From Petrimonas sp. (lineage in GTDB: Bacteria; Bacteroidota; Bacteroidia; Bacteroidales; Dysgonomonadaceae), in the NCBI GenBank assembly GCA_012839475.1, contig DUNG01000016.1, positions 147,507 through 211,506 of the forward strand: 64,000 bases of DNA, in the 5' to 3' direction. Position numbers and translations under genes: made by a program. How positions within the stretch are numbered: position 1 is the first letter of the stretch; each line of letters opens with the position of its first letter. Positions 42,602 through 52,410 of this stretch are shown here, one piece after another. The notes beneath the pieces were generated by a model. The model did no database searches, was not told where the DNA came from, and saw only the letters and a list, made by a program, of their open reading frames with translations.

Positions 42602-43318
42602 CTAAACGAACTTCTCTCGATTTTGCAGGTTTAAAAAACCTGCCATCAACCACACCGCGCTGCCCACGAGCAGGAAGATCCTGCTTTTGAGCAGGGTGTT
42701 TTGCCAGATTACGGGATGCGCGTTGGTCGGCATGGAGAAGGGATTCAGGAAGGGATTCCAAAAAGAGGACGCGGTCTCGCCACTGCCGCTCATGAAAATA
42801 TAGGAGAGAAGGCCCAAAACGATCATGATCACCGCGGTGCCGTTTCCGCTCCGCGTGATGGTGGAGAACATGAAAGCCAGGTTACCGAAAAACAGCATCG
42901 GGAAAATCAACTGTGCCGCCATCTCGAAGGGGTTCACCGGGTAGAGCAATACACGAGCGATGTAGGCGAAGACGACCAGGATGACGTAGTTCGCCACGTA
43001 GACCATCAGCAGGCGCGCACCCCACACCTTGAAGCGGTAGTTGGGGATACCGAAGATGATCTCGAGGATCCGGTTATCCTCATCGTTTTGAATGCCGAAA
43101 ACAACCGGGTAAAAAATAAGCAATAAGCAGGGGAACAGTAACAGGGTGTAGATGGTACCCTCGTTGATCTCCGCCCGATTCCACGCCCGTTGAAACATGA
43201 AAAACGCGAAAAAGCCGAAAGCGGCCAGCAGAAACCAAAGGAATTTCCCCGCGAATATAATCTTCAAGTTATACCGCGCTACACGAGCCATTAGCCCCAC
43301 TTGATTTTTAAAGCCCAT
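42602..43318 (-). CDS. ABC-2-type membrane permease, last gene of the hybrid export operon
   Basis: This 238-aa membrane protein has about six helices: FLWFLLAAFGFFAFFMF, TLLLFPCLLLIFYPVVFGI, YVANYVILVVFAYIARVLL, LIFPMLFFGNLAFMFSTIT, AVIMIVLGLLSYIFM and RIFLLVGSAVWLMAGFL. A cytoplasmic N-terminus MARVARYNLKIIF precedes them. FGIQNDEDNRILEIIFGIPNYRFKVWGARLL is a coupling-helix-like segment of ABC-2 permeases, comparable to LDTSEVFYVHPLSNAEYVIGK in the large permease of the same operon. It starts 4 bp after the stop of the RND-ABC fusion gene and is probably the membrane partner of that ATPase domain. Confidence 0.75.
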   Translation of the reverse strand: MGFKNQVGLMARVARYNLKIIFAGKFLWFLLAAFGFFAFFMFQRAWNRAEINEGTIYTLLLFPCLLLIFYPVVFGIQNDEDNRILEIIFGIPNYRFKVWGARLLMVYVANYVILVVFAYIARVLLYPVNPFEMAAQLIFPMLFFGNLAFMFSTITRSGNGTAVIMIVLGLLSYIFMSGSGETASSFWNPFLNPFSMPTNAHPVIWQNTLLKSRIFLLVGSAVWLMAGFLNLQNREKFV

Positions 43319-43322
43319 CGCG

Positions 43323-46300
43323 TTATATATTTTTCAACAAACATAAATAGGCATCCTCCAGGTTCGCCTCCGCCTCCACCGCTTCCGGGTGCGGACGATC
43401 CACTGATATATAGCGCACCTGTATCTGGTCACCATCTTGTACATTATGCACCACCAGCGATTTGTCGAGCTGCTCGAACGCCTCTTTATCAATCAGGAAC
43501 TGCCACACCTTGCCTACTGCCATACCGACCATCTCCTCGGGTGCCCCGAAGTATTTCAGCTCTCCCTTATCGACCACAACCACCTGGTTGCATGAGCTGG
43601 AGATATCCTCGATGATGTGCGTTGAGAAGATAACGATGCGATCTTTACTCAGCTCGACCAGCAGGTTGCGGAAACGGATGCGTTCCCGCGGGTCAAGACC
43701 GGCCGTTGGCTCGTCGACCACCAAAATGCGCGGCAGGTGCAGGAGGATAAGGGCGATTCCTATCCGTTGCTTCATCCCGCCCGAGAAAGAGCCTATCTTG
43801 TGATCCTTACGCTCATGCATATGCACCGCGTTAAGCACGTAATCGATCCGCTCTTCACGTACCTCTCGGTCGGTCAACCCCTTCAGTATGGCTTGGTAAT
43901 CCAGGAACTCCCACGCGGTCATGTTCTCGTACATCCCGAACTCCTGCGGAAGGAAGCCGATCAGGCTCTGCAGCTCTTCCCGGTGTGTACGGGTGTCCAA
44001 CCCATTGATCCAGATGGTACCGTAGCTCTGATCCAAGATACCCGTGATGATGCGCATAAGGGTCGATTTCCCCGCACCGTTGGGACCCAGCAAGCCGAAC
44101 ATGCCCGTTTTAATATCAAACGAAACGCTACGCAACGCCTTAAAAGGACGGCGGCGTTTGCCAATCACCGGGATGCTCATGACCAAACGGAAGTAGGCCC
44201 GCTTCAACCGGGCATGGCGACCCGTAACCCGCTCGATGTTGATGTTCTTATCGTAAAGGTAGTGGGAGGTAACGTAGATAGCGATAACCATTCCCCACAG
44301 CACACCTATAACCAAGACCATCGCGAGGTTATCCAGCATCTTGTACAGGCCAAACAAAAACAGCGGGGGCAGCGTCCAGAAGACCACCCGGTTCATATAC
44401 CGTACCACCTGGCTCCCCTCGAACCGGTGATAGAGGTAACCCCGCACTTTTCGCCACAGGAACAGGGTTGCACCGTACATGGCGAAAGAGAGCAGGAAAC
44501 CCCACAGCTTACTATCGATGTAGAAGTAGGTGAAGTAGATACCGAAGCCCCATAGGATAAAGAGCCAGGAGGCATTGACGAAATCCTTTAACGAGCGGAA
44601 CTCCCCGCTCAACCCCAATCGCTGCCGCATGTTCAACCCGCTGTACCATTCACGGGTGAAGCGGCCTGCACGGTCATATATTTTAACCAAGCTCCGGACC
44701 ACGATACGGATCTCCTGTTCCGGGTCCACCACGTCGGCCTTGGCACGCCGCAAGCTGGTCTGCATAAAGTAGGTTATGCCCGGGATCAACACCGCGAGCA
44801 ACGTGATGTATACCACCTGATACATCGTCCCGTGGACGTACAGGTAGATAAGAAGCGCTCCAGCAATAAAGAGCACAAGGTGCAATCCCTTGGTTTTGAG
44901 CGGTAAGGCCCGGTACCAGGTTAACGCGTTCTCCAACCCCATGTTCACGGTCGGGATAATCACGAGCGTCAGCAGGGTAGAAAACGCGAGCCCCCCGATC
45001 ACGGTGATGGCAAATGGAGCACCAATTGCCCCCGCGTACTCCGAATGGCCCATCGCCAACGGGAACATCGCGATAATGGTCGTGGTCGCCGTGATCAAAA
45101 TGGGACGGAGGCGCGACAGGCCTGCGGTCATCAGCGCACGTTCCCGCCTGTAGCCCCTCTTACGGAGGATATTCGAGTAGTCGATCAGGATGATACCGTT
45201 GTTCACCACCACCCCTATCAGGATGAGAAAGCCCATCAGCGTGTTCGCGTTCATCAAGCTATTGCCCGTGATGATCAACGCGAGCAACGAGCCGATAGCG
45301 GCCAGGGGGATAGAGAAGAGCATGACCAGGGGGGTGGTGACCGACTCGAATACCATGGCCAGGATCATGAAGATAAGCAGGAAAGCGGCCACGATGAGAA
45401 ACCTGAAGTCCCCCAACTCATCCTCTTCGTGTACCACCTCAATAGCTACCCCTGCCGGTAGATTGTAGTTGGCGATCAACTCATCGATATCGGTACGATA
45501 CCCCTCAAGCAGGTCCTTTGAGCCGGTAATGTTTCGCGAGAAACTGTAATAGACGGTAAGCTCCTTGTCTTGGTTAACACGCACAATCTGGGCGCGACCA
45601 AACCCCTTGTTGACCGTTGCGATATCCTCCAGGTTATGCAATCCGCCGCTCGCGTTCGCGATCTGGGCTACTTTGAGGTCGTCTATCGTTTTTTGCCGTC
45701 GTTGTTCTTCCTCCTCCTCTTGTGGCAGCCTATCCCGAATAATGATATCGTACGACTCATCACCTACCTTAAAAGTAGTGCCCGAGGAGAACTCCGTGTT
45801 CATCTCCGACAGCCCGGTCGTTATGTTGGCACGGGTAATGCCGTAACTGGTCAGCAGTAACTGTTCGAAACCGAGCAGCACCTCGGGCTGACGGCGTGTG
45901 AAGGAGACACGGGCACTCTGAATGTAATCCTGTTGCTCAACCTGGTATCGAACGTCCTCGGCCACCACCTGCATCATTTCATAATCGGAGCCCTTGATAA
46001 CGATTCGCTCCTGGTTGTCACCAATGCCCAGGAGGCTCATGAAGCTACCCATTCCACTGAGTCCGCCACTGCTCTGCCCACCACCGGTCGCATCCGAGAC
46101 ATAGATGTCCGCACCGCCCACGTTACGCAACAGCGACTGCACTTCCGCCTTTATCTCGGTTATCTTTCGTTTCCCGATCTTTTGGTAATCTTCCTGCAGG
46201 ATAAGCGTTAAGGAGGCCTCCTCCTCATTTACGCGGACCACCAGGTCCTGCTTTTCCGGTATCACCTCCAGCCGCTCTTCCAACACCCTGACCACGTTGT

Positions 46301-48011
46301 CCGTGCTTTCGAGCGTACTCCCGGTCGGCATGGTCACGTAGATATTGAACCTGTCGGCATCCACCTCCCGCTTCTGCGTGGTAGAGGAGGAGAGCGCCAT
46401 CAGCAAGGTCACGATTAACAGGGCGAGCGAACCGAAAATGGTTACCCCGGGGTGCCGCATGCAGCTCTTTAACAGTACGAGGTAGATCTGGATAGGACGT
46501 TGCGTAAGGGAGACCTTCTCGTAGAAAATGCTATGCGCGTTTTTCCCTTGCAGCACGAAGTAGGAAGCCATGGGGACGAAGAGCAGCGCGACCAGCAACG
46601 AGATAATGAGCGTGGAGATGATAGAAACACCGATATGCGAGCCCATGAGCTTGAGCAGGAAGTTATCGGAGAAGAGGAAGGGAAGGAAGATAACAACCGT
46701 GGTAAACGTGGCGGCGACGATAGATCGCCACACCTCTTTGGTACCTTGGGTGACCGCCAGGTCAGGACGCAGGCCGTTCCCTGAGAGACGGTAAATATTC
46801 TCCAACACGACGATACTGTTATCCAGCAGCATCCCCACCGCGAGAGCCATCCCTATCAACGTGAGGCTGTTGACCGTGATACCGGCGACGTAGAAAATAT
46901 TGAACGCCGTGAAGATCGAGATCGGCATGGCCAGCGCGATCAAGAGTACCAAGCGCACGTTTTTCAAGAAGAACCAGAGCACGATCACGGCCAACAGTCC
47001 GCCCATCAAAGCGAGCTGTATAATCTGATTGATGTTGTTCTCCATCGTCTCGGCCGTGTTTGACTCGACCACGATCTCCAGGTCGAGCGGTTCCAGTCGG
47101 TCGTTCAGCTGCTCTATTACCTCCTGCGTCCGATGCGAGAGGTCGATCAGGTTAGCCTGCGCATCATTGAGCAACGAAACCGAGATGGACTCTTTCCCGT
47201 TCACGCGGCTGTACGACGTCTCCTCTTTCAGGTCGAAGAAGAGGGTCGCCACATCCTTCAAGAAGATGGGACCAGGGGCAACCACCAGGTTCTCTAAGTC
47301 GGACACCTTGGTATAGGATGAGTTCACGTGAACGAAGTAGTGTTCGTGCGTCTCGTTAACGGTACCCACGAACACCTTTTCCTGGGCATTGCTGCTGAGC
47401 AGGCTGCTCACCCGGGAAGGGGTAAGGTTCAGGGCGTTGCACGCCTCCCTGTCCAGCTGCACCTCGATAGCCCGCTCGCGCCCACCGTAGACCTGGACCG
47501 CCGCTATCCCGTCGATATTTTCCAGCTCGTCCACCACCTCTTCGTCCACGATGTTACGAACCCGATCGACACCCCCGGATCCGCGTACTTGCAGCGTCAT
47601 AAAGGTGTTACTCATCATCGACACATCCATCTTCTGCACGCTCACGTTAAAGCCATCCGGAAGGGATGAAGAGACCTCCTTCATCTTCTCCTCCAGCCTT
47701 AACGAAGTGGTCTTGAAGTTGACGTTGCTTTTAAAGTCGATACGGATAGAGGATTGCCGGCTACTTATCTCCGACTGGATCTGGTCTACCCCTCCCACGG
47801 TACTGATTGCCCCCTCCAAGGGGATAATCACCTCCGACTCCACGTACGACGGGTCCATATCCTGTGTCGAGCGGACGGAGACGAACAGCACCGGCAGCTC
47901 CGCGTTAGGGAGCAATTCAACCGGCAGTTGCTTATACGACACGTACCCCAAGAGGGTAGTCGCGATAAACAACATGGTGATCGTTACCCGTTTATTTAAA
48001 AGAAAGTTCAT
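43323..48011 (-). CDS. RND efflux pump fused to an ABC ATPase domain
   Basis: One uninterrupted 1562-aa protein. Residues 1 to about 1025 are a full RND (AcrB/HAE-type) pump: helix 1 VTITMLFIATTLLGYVSY, porter domains, helix-4 region ALAVGMLLDNSIVVLENI (proton-relay Asp retained), GVVVNNGIILIDYSN and TATTTIIAMFPLAMG. Residues about 1035-1270 add roughly six further helices not found in RND pumps (including LHLVLFIAGALLIYLYV and LAMVLVIGVLWGMVIAIYV). From about 1285 an ABC ATPase follows. Walker A is GPNGAGKST (about 1307), the signature is SFSGGMKQR (about 1407), Walker B is ILVVDEPTAGLDP (about 1429) and the H-loop is STH. Its tail resembles that of the stand-alone ATPase at the start of the operon. 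All ATPase motifs are intact. A Gly/Ser-rich loop (GGGQSSGGLSGMGSFMSLLG) lies in the second porter half. Confidence 0.95.
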   Translation of the reverse strand: MNFLLNKRVTITMLFIATTLLGYVSYKQLPVELLPNAELPVLFVSVRSTQDMDPSYVESEVIIPLEGAISTVGGVDQIQSEISSRQSSIRIDFKSNVNFKTTSLRLEEKMKEVSSSLPDGFNVSVQKMDVSMMSNTFMTLQVRGSGGVDRVRNIVDEEVVDELENIDGIAAVQVYGGRERAIEVQLDREACNALNLTPSRVSSLLSSNAQEKVFVGTVNETHEHYFVHVNSSYTKVSDLENLVVAPGPIFLKDVATLFFDLKEETSYSRVNGKESISVSLLNDAQANLIDLSHRTQEVIEQLNDRLEPLDLEIVVESNTAETMENNINQIIQLALMGGLLAVIVLWFFLKNVRLVLLIALAMPISIFTAFNIFYVAGITVNSLTLIGMALAVGMLLDNSIVVLENIYRLSGNGLRPDLAVTQGTKEVWRSIVAATFTTVVIFLPFLFSDNFLLKLMGSHIGVSIISTLIISLLVALLFVPMASYFVLQGKNAHSIFYEKVSLTQRPIQIYLVLLKSCMRHPGVTIFGSLALLIVTLLMALSSSTTQKREVDADRFNIYVTMPTGSTLESTDNVVRVLEERLEVIPEKQDLVVRVNEEEASLTLILQEDYQKIGKRKITEIKAEVQSLLRNVGGADIYVSDATGGGQSSGGLSGMGSFMSLLGIGDNQERIVIKGSDYEMMQVVAEDVRYQVEQQDYIQSARVSFTRRQPEVLLGFEQLLLTSYGITRANITTGLSEMNTEFSSGTTFKVGDESYDIIIRDRLPQEEEEEQRRQKTIDDLKVAQIANASGGLHNLEDIATVNKGFGRAQIVRVNQDKELTVYYSFSRNITGSKDLLEGYRTDIDELIANYNLPAGVAIEVVHEEDELGDFRFLIVAAFLLIFMILAMVFESVTTPLVMLFSIPLAAIGSLLALIITGNSLMNANTLMGFLILIGVVVNNGIILIDYSNILRKRGYRRERALMTAGLSRLRPILITATTTIIAMFPLAMGHSEYAGAIGAPFAITVIGGLAFSTLLTLVIIPTVNMGLENALTWYRALPLKTKGLHLVLFIAGALLIYLYVHGTMYQVVYITLLAVLIPGITYFMQTSLRRAKADVVDPEQEIRIVVRSLVKIYDRAGRFTREWYSGLNMRQRLGLSGEFRSLKDFVNASWLFILWGFGIYFTYFYIDSKLWGFLLSFAMYGATLFLWRKVRGYLYHRFEGSQVVRYMNRVVFWTLPPLFLFGLYKMLDNLAMVLVIGVLWGMVIAIYVTSHYLYDKNINIERVTGRHARLKRAYFRLVMSIPVIGKRRRPFKALRSVSFDIKTGMFGLLGPNGAGKSTLMRIITGILDQSYGTIWINGLDTRTHREELQSLIGFLPQEFGMYENMTAWEFLDYQAILKGLTDREVREERIDYVLNAVHMHERKDHKIGSFSGGMKQRIGIALILLHLPRILVVDEPTAGLDPRERIRFRNLLVELSKDRIVIFSTHIIEDISSSCNQVVVVDKGELKYFGAPEEMVGMAVGKVWQFLIDKEAFEQLDKSLVVHNVQDGDQIQVRYISVDRPHPEAVEAEANLEDAYLCLLKNI

Positions 48012-48070
48012 CCTTCTCTTTTTTTCTTTTCAACGCCCTTTTTCCTTTCCTTACTTCGTCTCTCCTTCAT
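48008..48070 (-). CDS. Possible 20-aa highly basic peptide overlapping the fusion-gene start
   Basis: ATG 48068-48070 opens a 20-codon frame (MKERRSKERKKGVEKKKREG) whose TGA overlaps the fusion gene's ATG as ATGA. The 148-bp gap is very purine-rich on the coding strand, so the frame could be accidental. It could also be a coupling leader that delivers ribosomes to the long gene. A 14-codon frame (48117-48073) lies just upstream. No homologue is recognised. Confidence 0.25.
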   Translation of the reverse strand: MKERRSKERKKGVEKKKREG

Positions 48071-48159
48071 TTCTACATCTCCACTTTCCAATCCTCACCT
48101 TTCAGCTTTTTTGTCATCGTGGATCGCTATTGCCACAGTTCTCTATCTTTGGTTTTGGG

Positions 48160-51100
48160 CTATTCACGCGGCCCCGACCGCTTCATCACCCTATGCTTCA
48201 TCTGCTCGAAGAGGGAGTAGAGACAAGGGATGACCACCAGGCTCATCAGCGTGGAGGTGACAAGTCCCCCGATCACTGCCACTGCCATGGAAGAGCGCAT
48301 GGCCGCCCCCTCTCCAAAACCGAACGTCATCGGCAGCAGTACCAGGATGGTCGTGAGGCTGGTCATGATGATAGGTCGTACACGCTGTTGGCCTGCCTGC
48401 ACGATAGCCTCGGTGAGGCTCATCGTCGCCTTCAGCTGGTTCATGCGTCCCACCAGGAGGATAGAGTTGTTAATCGCTATCCCCGCCAGCATAATGACCC
48501 CCATCGCCCCCATGATGTTAAGGGGGGTGCCCGTTATCAGGAAGATCATGACGGCACCCACCAAGCCGAACGGGACGGTCAATAGTATGGTAAACGGGTG
48601 CAGCAGCGATTCGTACTGCGAGGCCAGGACCATGTAAACCAGCACGACGGAGAGCAGCAACGCGAAGAGCAGGCTATCCATCGACTCCGCGCGCTTCTCC
48701 TCTTGCCCTGTAACCGTTATGGAGTAGTTGTTGGGCAGCTCGATATCCGAAACCGCGGTGCGGATCTCCCTCGCCACTTTGTCGAGTGACCGCTCCGAGT
48801 CCATGTCGGCGAGTATCTTGTTGATGCGCGCCTGGTTACGGCGGAATATCTCCTTAGGCGCTCGAGAACTGGTGATGGTGGCGATCTCGGCCAGTCGAAA
48901 CTCCTGGTTCCCACTGGTAATCACCAGGTTCCCAAGCTCGTTCGCGGTTATATCGGGCATCTTGATAAGGATGTCCCGCATCTCGCCCTTGTAGTCCATC
49001 TTACCGACCGAGCGTCCCTGCAGTTGCTGTTCTAGCTGTTGAATAACAGCCGCCACCGAGATATTGTTGATGCCCGCGAAGGTTCGGTTGATGGACACGT
49101 TAAGTTCGGGAGCCCCATCGGCCAAGGAGGACTTCACGTTGTATACCCCTTCCAGCGAGGCCATCCGTTGCAGTACCTCTTCCGTGAGGTAGCCAATCTC
49201 ATCGAGCTCTTCTCCCCTCACCTCCACTACCACGGGGGCTTCATCGCCTCCTAAGAATTCGCTCAGGGAGTAATCGTCTTGGCTGAACGAGAGCTCCAGA
49301 CCCTCTATCTCTCGGGTGACCTCCACGAATTGGGCAATTACCTGCTCGGTCGGTACCTTGCCCTGTTCAGACAACATCACCTTTATCGTGGCCGTGTGTT
49401 CACCCTCGAACACGCGGTTACCCGAAGCCCCTTTACCAATATGGGTATAGATAGTTGCCAGGCTATCCTGGCTCACTGAACGCAGCAAGAACTCCAGGTT
49501 GTCCACCACGGCATCGGTGCGTTCCAACCGGGTGCCCTCCGGCAGCTTAACCGAAACGGTAAAATCCTTCCCCTCGGAACGGGGTAGAAACTCGGTACCG
49601 ACATAGGGGGTAAGCAGGATAGCAACGGCAAGTATCGCTGCCGCGATACCGATCACCCACCCGCGACGGGCTAACAACCAACGAAGGTGGTTGCCATACC
49701 CCTTAAATTGTACCGAGACGGCTTCATGTTGGTCGCCTTTCCGCTTTGTAAACTGGTCGTACAGCATGGGGATGACCAGCAGGGCGACAAACAGTGACGA
49801 CAAGAGCGAGAAAGTGACCGTCCACGCCAACTCCTTAAACAGCTGCCCCGAGGCACCATGCAGGTAAACGATGGGAATAAAAACGACGATAGTCGTCAGG
49901 GTAGCGGCCACCACTGCCCCCGACACCTCGGTGGTCCCGGTGATGATAGCCTCCCTGCGTTCCATCCCCTGCTCACGGTTCCGGAAGATGCTCTCTATCA
50001 CCACGATAGCATTATCAATCAGCATCCCCGCACCCAAAGCCAGCCCGCTCAACGTCATCACGTTAAGCGTAAGTCCCCCAAAGTACATCATCACGAACGT
50101 GGCGATGATGGATACCGGGATCGATACACTCACTATGAGCGTTGTGCTCACCCGGCGAAGGAAGTAGAAGAGCACCAGCACGGCCAGCACCATCCCCAGG
50201 AGCGCGCTGGTCTTCACCTCGCCTATCGACTGCTTGATGAAGGTCCCCTGGTTGTCAATCACCATGAACGAGTAGCCCGGCAACGCCTGCTCGATAACGG
50301 CCAACTGGTTCGTGATCAGATCAACCGCCTTGACCGTGTTGAACTGCATCTCCTTGTAAACAGACAAGCTGATACAACGCTCCCCGTTCAGGCGCACGAT
50401 ATTGTCGGGACGAGCATTCTCAAACCGCACGGTCGCCACCTCCCCCAGGAAAATGGGGGCGTTCTCCACGTTGCCTCCCCCACCTTGCATGCCCATGCCA
50501 CCTGCAGCGCCCCCACCAGTGGCTTCGATGGGCCTGTAACCAATGACCAGCCCCTCGAAATCCGATTCGGAGGCAAACATGGGTGCACTCTTTACCAAAT
50601 ACTGCAGCCCGAGTTCGCTCACCCTACCCCCCGAGATGCTTTGGTTATTGGATTCGATCCGCGACGCGATCTCCTCCATGGTTACCCCAAACGCGCTCAG
50701 CTTATAGGGGTCAGTTTCGATGGTGAGCACAGGCACCTCATCACCCGAGAGGGCCACCTCTGCCACCCCTTCCAACCGGATGAGCTCGTTGCGGATATAG
50801 CTGTCGGCCATCTTTCGCAACTCTGCCATATCGGTAATCGATGAGTGAAACATCGCGATGAGCATAACTGGATCCCGGTTCGGGTCGTGTTGGGTGATAT
50901 TGACCGATTCAATCTCGGCGTTCTGCGCGAACGGGCTCATCGCCTTCTGGAGGTCCAAAAAGGCCTCATCCATATCCTTGTTTTGCACGTACTCCACCGT
51001 CAATCGGGCGGAGCCAGCCCGGATAACGGAAGATACCTGTACCACGTCGCTTTGCCGAATTGCCATCGACTCCATGCTCTCCACGAACAGCTTCTCGATC

Positions 51101-51276
51101 TCTTCCGGTGGACGTTCACCGGCTTCCACTTCCACGAAGAGACGCGGTGAATTCATATCGGGCAACAGATCCACGTTGAGCCTGTCGTACGAAATCTTCC
51201 CCAGCAGCAGGATCGCGAACACGATCATGCTGATGGTAACGGGATTTTTGAGCGCGAATCGGAGTATATTCCTCAT
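48160..51276 (-). CDS. RND-family efflux pump (stand-alone)
   Basis: This 1038-aa proton-driven pump has helix 1 PVTISMIVFAILLLGKISY and porter domains with LFVEVEAGERPPEEIEKLF. Helix 4 has LALGAGMLIDNAIVVIESIF (relay Asp present). AGIAINNSILLVGRMNQLK and SLTTILVLLPMTFG follow in the second half. The topology is the usual 12 helices with two large periplasmic loops. A Gly-rich loop (ATGGGAAGGMGMQGGGG, about residues 254-270) interrupts the first docking region. It pairs with the membrane-fusion lipoprotein and TolC-type gene just upstream. Its sequence is clearly different from the RND half of the next gene, so the operon carries two diverged pumps. Confidence 0.94.
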   Translation of the reverse strand: MRNILRFALKNPVTISMIVFAILLLGKISYDRLNVDLLPDMNSPRLFVEVEAGERPPEEIEKLFVESMESMAIRQSDVVQVSSVIRAGSARLTVEYVQNKDMDEAFLDLQKAMSPFAQNAEIESVNITQHDPNRDPVMLIAMFHSSITDMAELRKMADSYIRNELIRLEGVAEVALSGDEVPVLTIETDPYKLSAFGVTMEEIASRIESNNQSISGGRVSELGLQYLVKSAPMFASESDFEGLVIGYRPIEATGGGAAGGMGMQGGGGNVENAPIFLGEVATVRFENARPDNIVRLNGERCISLSVYKEMQFNTVKAVDLITNQLAVIEQALPGYSFMVIDNQGTFIKQSIGEVKTSALLGMVLAVLVLFYFLRRVSTTLIVSVSIPVSIIATFVMMYFGGLTLNVMTLSGLALGAGMLIDNAIVVIESIFRNREQGMERREAIITGTTEVSGAVVAATLTTIVVFIPIVYLHGASGQLFKELAWTVTFSLLSSLFVALLVIPMLYDQFTKRKGDQHEAVSVQFKGYGNHLRWLLARRGWVIGIAAAILAVAILLTPYVGTEFLPRSEGKDFTVSVKLPEGTRLERTDAVVDNLEFLLRSVSQDSLATIYTHIGKGASGNRVFEGEHTATIKVMLSEQGKVPTEQVIAQFVEVTREIEGLELSFSQDDYSLSEFLGGDEAPVVVEVRGEELDEIGYLTEEVLQRMASLEGVYNVKSSLADGAPELNVSINRTFAGINNISVAAVIQQLEQQLQGRSVGKMDYKGEMRDILIKMPDITANELGNLVITSGNQEFRLAEIATITSSRAPKEIFRRNQARINKILADMDSERSLDKVAREIRTAVSDIELPNNYSITVTGQEEKRAESMDSLLFALLLSVVLVYMVLASQYESLLHPFTILLTVPFGLVGAVMIFLITGTPLNIMGAMGVIMLAGIAINNSILLVGRMNQLKATMSLTEAIVQAGQQRVRPIIMTSLTTILVLLPMTFGFGEGAAMRSSMAVAVIGGLVTSTLMSLVVIPCLYSLFEQMKHRVMKRSGPRE

Positions 51277-51322
51277 TGCTGGTTGCTATTAAAAATACAG
51301 TTGCCTTTACTTTAGGAACGAC

Positions 51323-52375
51323 CTATTTTAACACCTTGACGCGGCTGTTCTCCCTCAACGTTTCGTATCCCCGAATAATCAGGTTATCATTCTCGTTCAG
51401 TCCCTTCGTCACCTCGATATAATCCTCATCTTCCAGTCCCGTTTCGATATTCCGCAGGATGGCGGTATTCCTCTCCACGACATAGACATGCTTACGATCT
51501 CTTCGCGAGAGCACCACATCTTTCGGAATAATGATGGCGCTATCCGCCTGGTCTACCACGATGTCGGCTTTCACGAACATACCGGGACGCAATTTCAACT
51601 GGTCGTTACTGATGGTAATCTTCCCTTGGAAGGTACGTGTTTCGGTGCTGATGGCGGGCGATAACTCGCTTATCTGGCCCGCTATCGTATCTTCAGCGAG
51701 CGTGTAGTGGGTGATATGAACGGGTTGATTTACCTTGACGTACTCCATGGTACTCTCCGGGAGGTTTATTTCCATGTACATCCTCGAGTAGGCCATCAGG
51801 CCAACCAGTTCGCTCCCCTGTGTCACCCAGCTCCCCGGCGTGTAATGCGGCAGGGAGACGATCACCCCGTCGAAGGGTGCCCTGACACTCATTTTCGCCA
51901 GGTTGATCTCGGCGTTCTCCAGGTCATACCGGGCATTGGTCACCCTCACCTCGGTGTTGCGCATCTCGCTTAGCGTAACACCTCCCTTTTCATAAAGGGC
52001 GGCCTGCTTGACCTGCTCCTGTTCCGCTATCTCAAGGGTAAGTTTCCTAGAGTCGAGCGCGATCCCGTTCTCATACTCCCGGTTCTGGAAGTGTATGATC
52101 AACTGCCCCTTCTTAACAGCATCGCCCAGTTTGTAGGGTCTCCCGGTAGAGGGGTTGGTTTGAAGGGTGTAATAGCCGTTCATCTCCGCGTTGAGGTTCA
52201 CACTATAGGTCGCGTAAGCCGTTCCGGTGGTATTGATCAGCTTGCTGATCGATCCCTTTTTAAGCTCCTGAACCGAGACGGGGGTCTCGATATCGCTTTG
52301 GCTACTTTGTGGTGGATTACTGCACGCCGCGAGCAAAGTGACCACCACCGTTAATGATAAGACTTTGTATTGCAT
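51323..52375 (-). CDS. Efflux membrane-fusion (adaptor) lipoprotein
   Basis: This 350-aa periplasmic adaptor has a lipoprotein signal with lipobox LLAAC (Cys18). A barrel/lipoyl region follows (GYYTLQTNPSTGRPYKLGDAVKKGQLIIHF). A helical hairpin spans about 110-160 (LTLEIAEQEQVKQAALYEKGGVTLSE). The second lipoyl half is KMSVRAPFDGVIVSLPHYTPGSWVTQGSEL, followed by the beta-barrel (VNQPVHITHYTLAEDTIAG) and membrane-proximal domain. It is the only adaptor in the operon, although there are two RND pumps and two ABC modules. It lies 46 bp upstream of the first RND gene. Confidence 0.94.
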   Translation of the reverse strand: MQYKVLSLTVVVTLLAACSNPPQSSQSDIETPVSVQELKKGSISKLINTTGTAYATYSVNLNAEMNGYYTLQTNPSTGRPYKLGDAVKKGQLIIHFQNREYENGIALDSRKLTLEIAEQEQVKQAALYEKGGVTLSEMRNTEVRVTNARYDLENAEINLAKMSVRAPFDGVIVSLPHYTPGSWVTQGSELVGLMAYSRMYMEINLPESTMEYVKVNQPVHITHYTLAEDTIAGQISELSPAISTETRTFQGKITISNDQLKLRPGMFVKADIVVDQADSAIIIPKDVVLSRRDRKHVYVVERNTAILRNIETGLEDEDYIEVTKGLNENDNLIIRGYETLRENSRVKVLK

Positions 52376-52410
52376 TAGTTACGTTATATTGTTAGGTTCA
52401 TCGTTGTATC

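Noticed and set aside
43737..44555. 272-codon plus-strand frame
   Set aside because: Antisense to the ABC part of the fusion gene, whose motifs are unambiguous.
47551..48585. 344-codon plus-strand frame
   Set aside because: It is antisense to the start of the RND-ABC gene and the end of the RND gene, spans their intergenic gap, and has no signal, domain or sensible start context.
49858..50844. Long open frame (328 codons) on the plus strand
   Set aside because: It lies entirely antisense to the well-supported RND pump gene. Its translation is rich in H, R, D and Q with no recognisable domain, as expected for a shadow frame in this codon usage.
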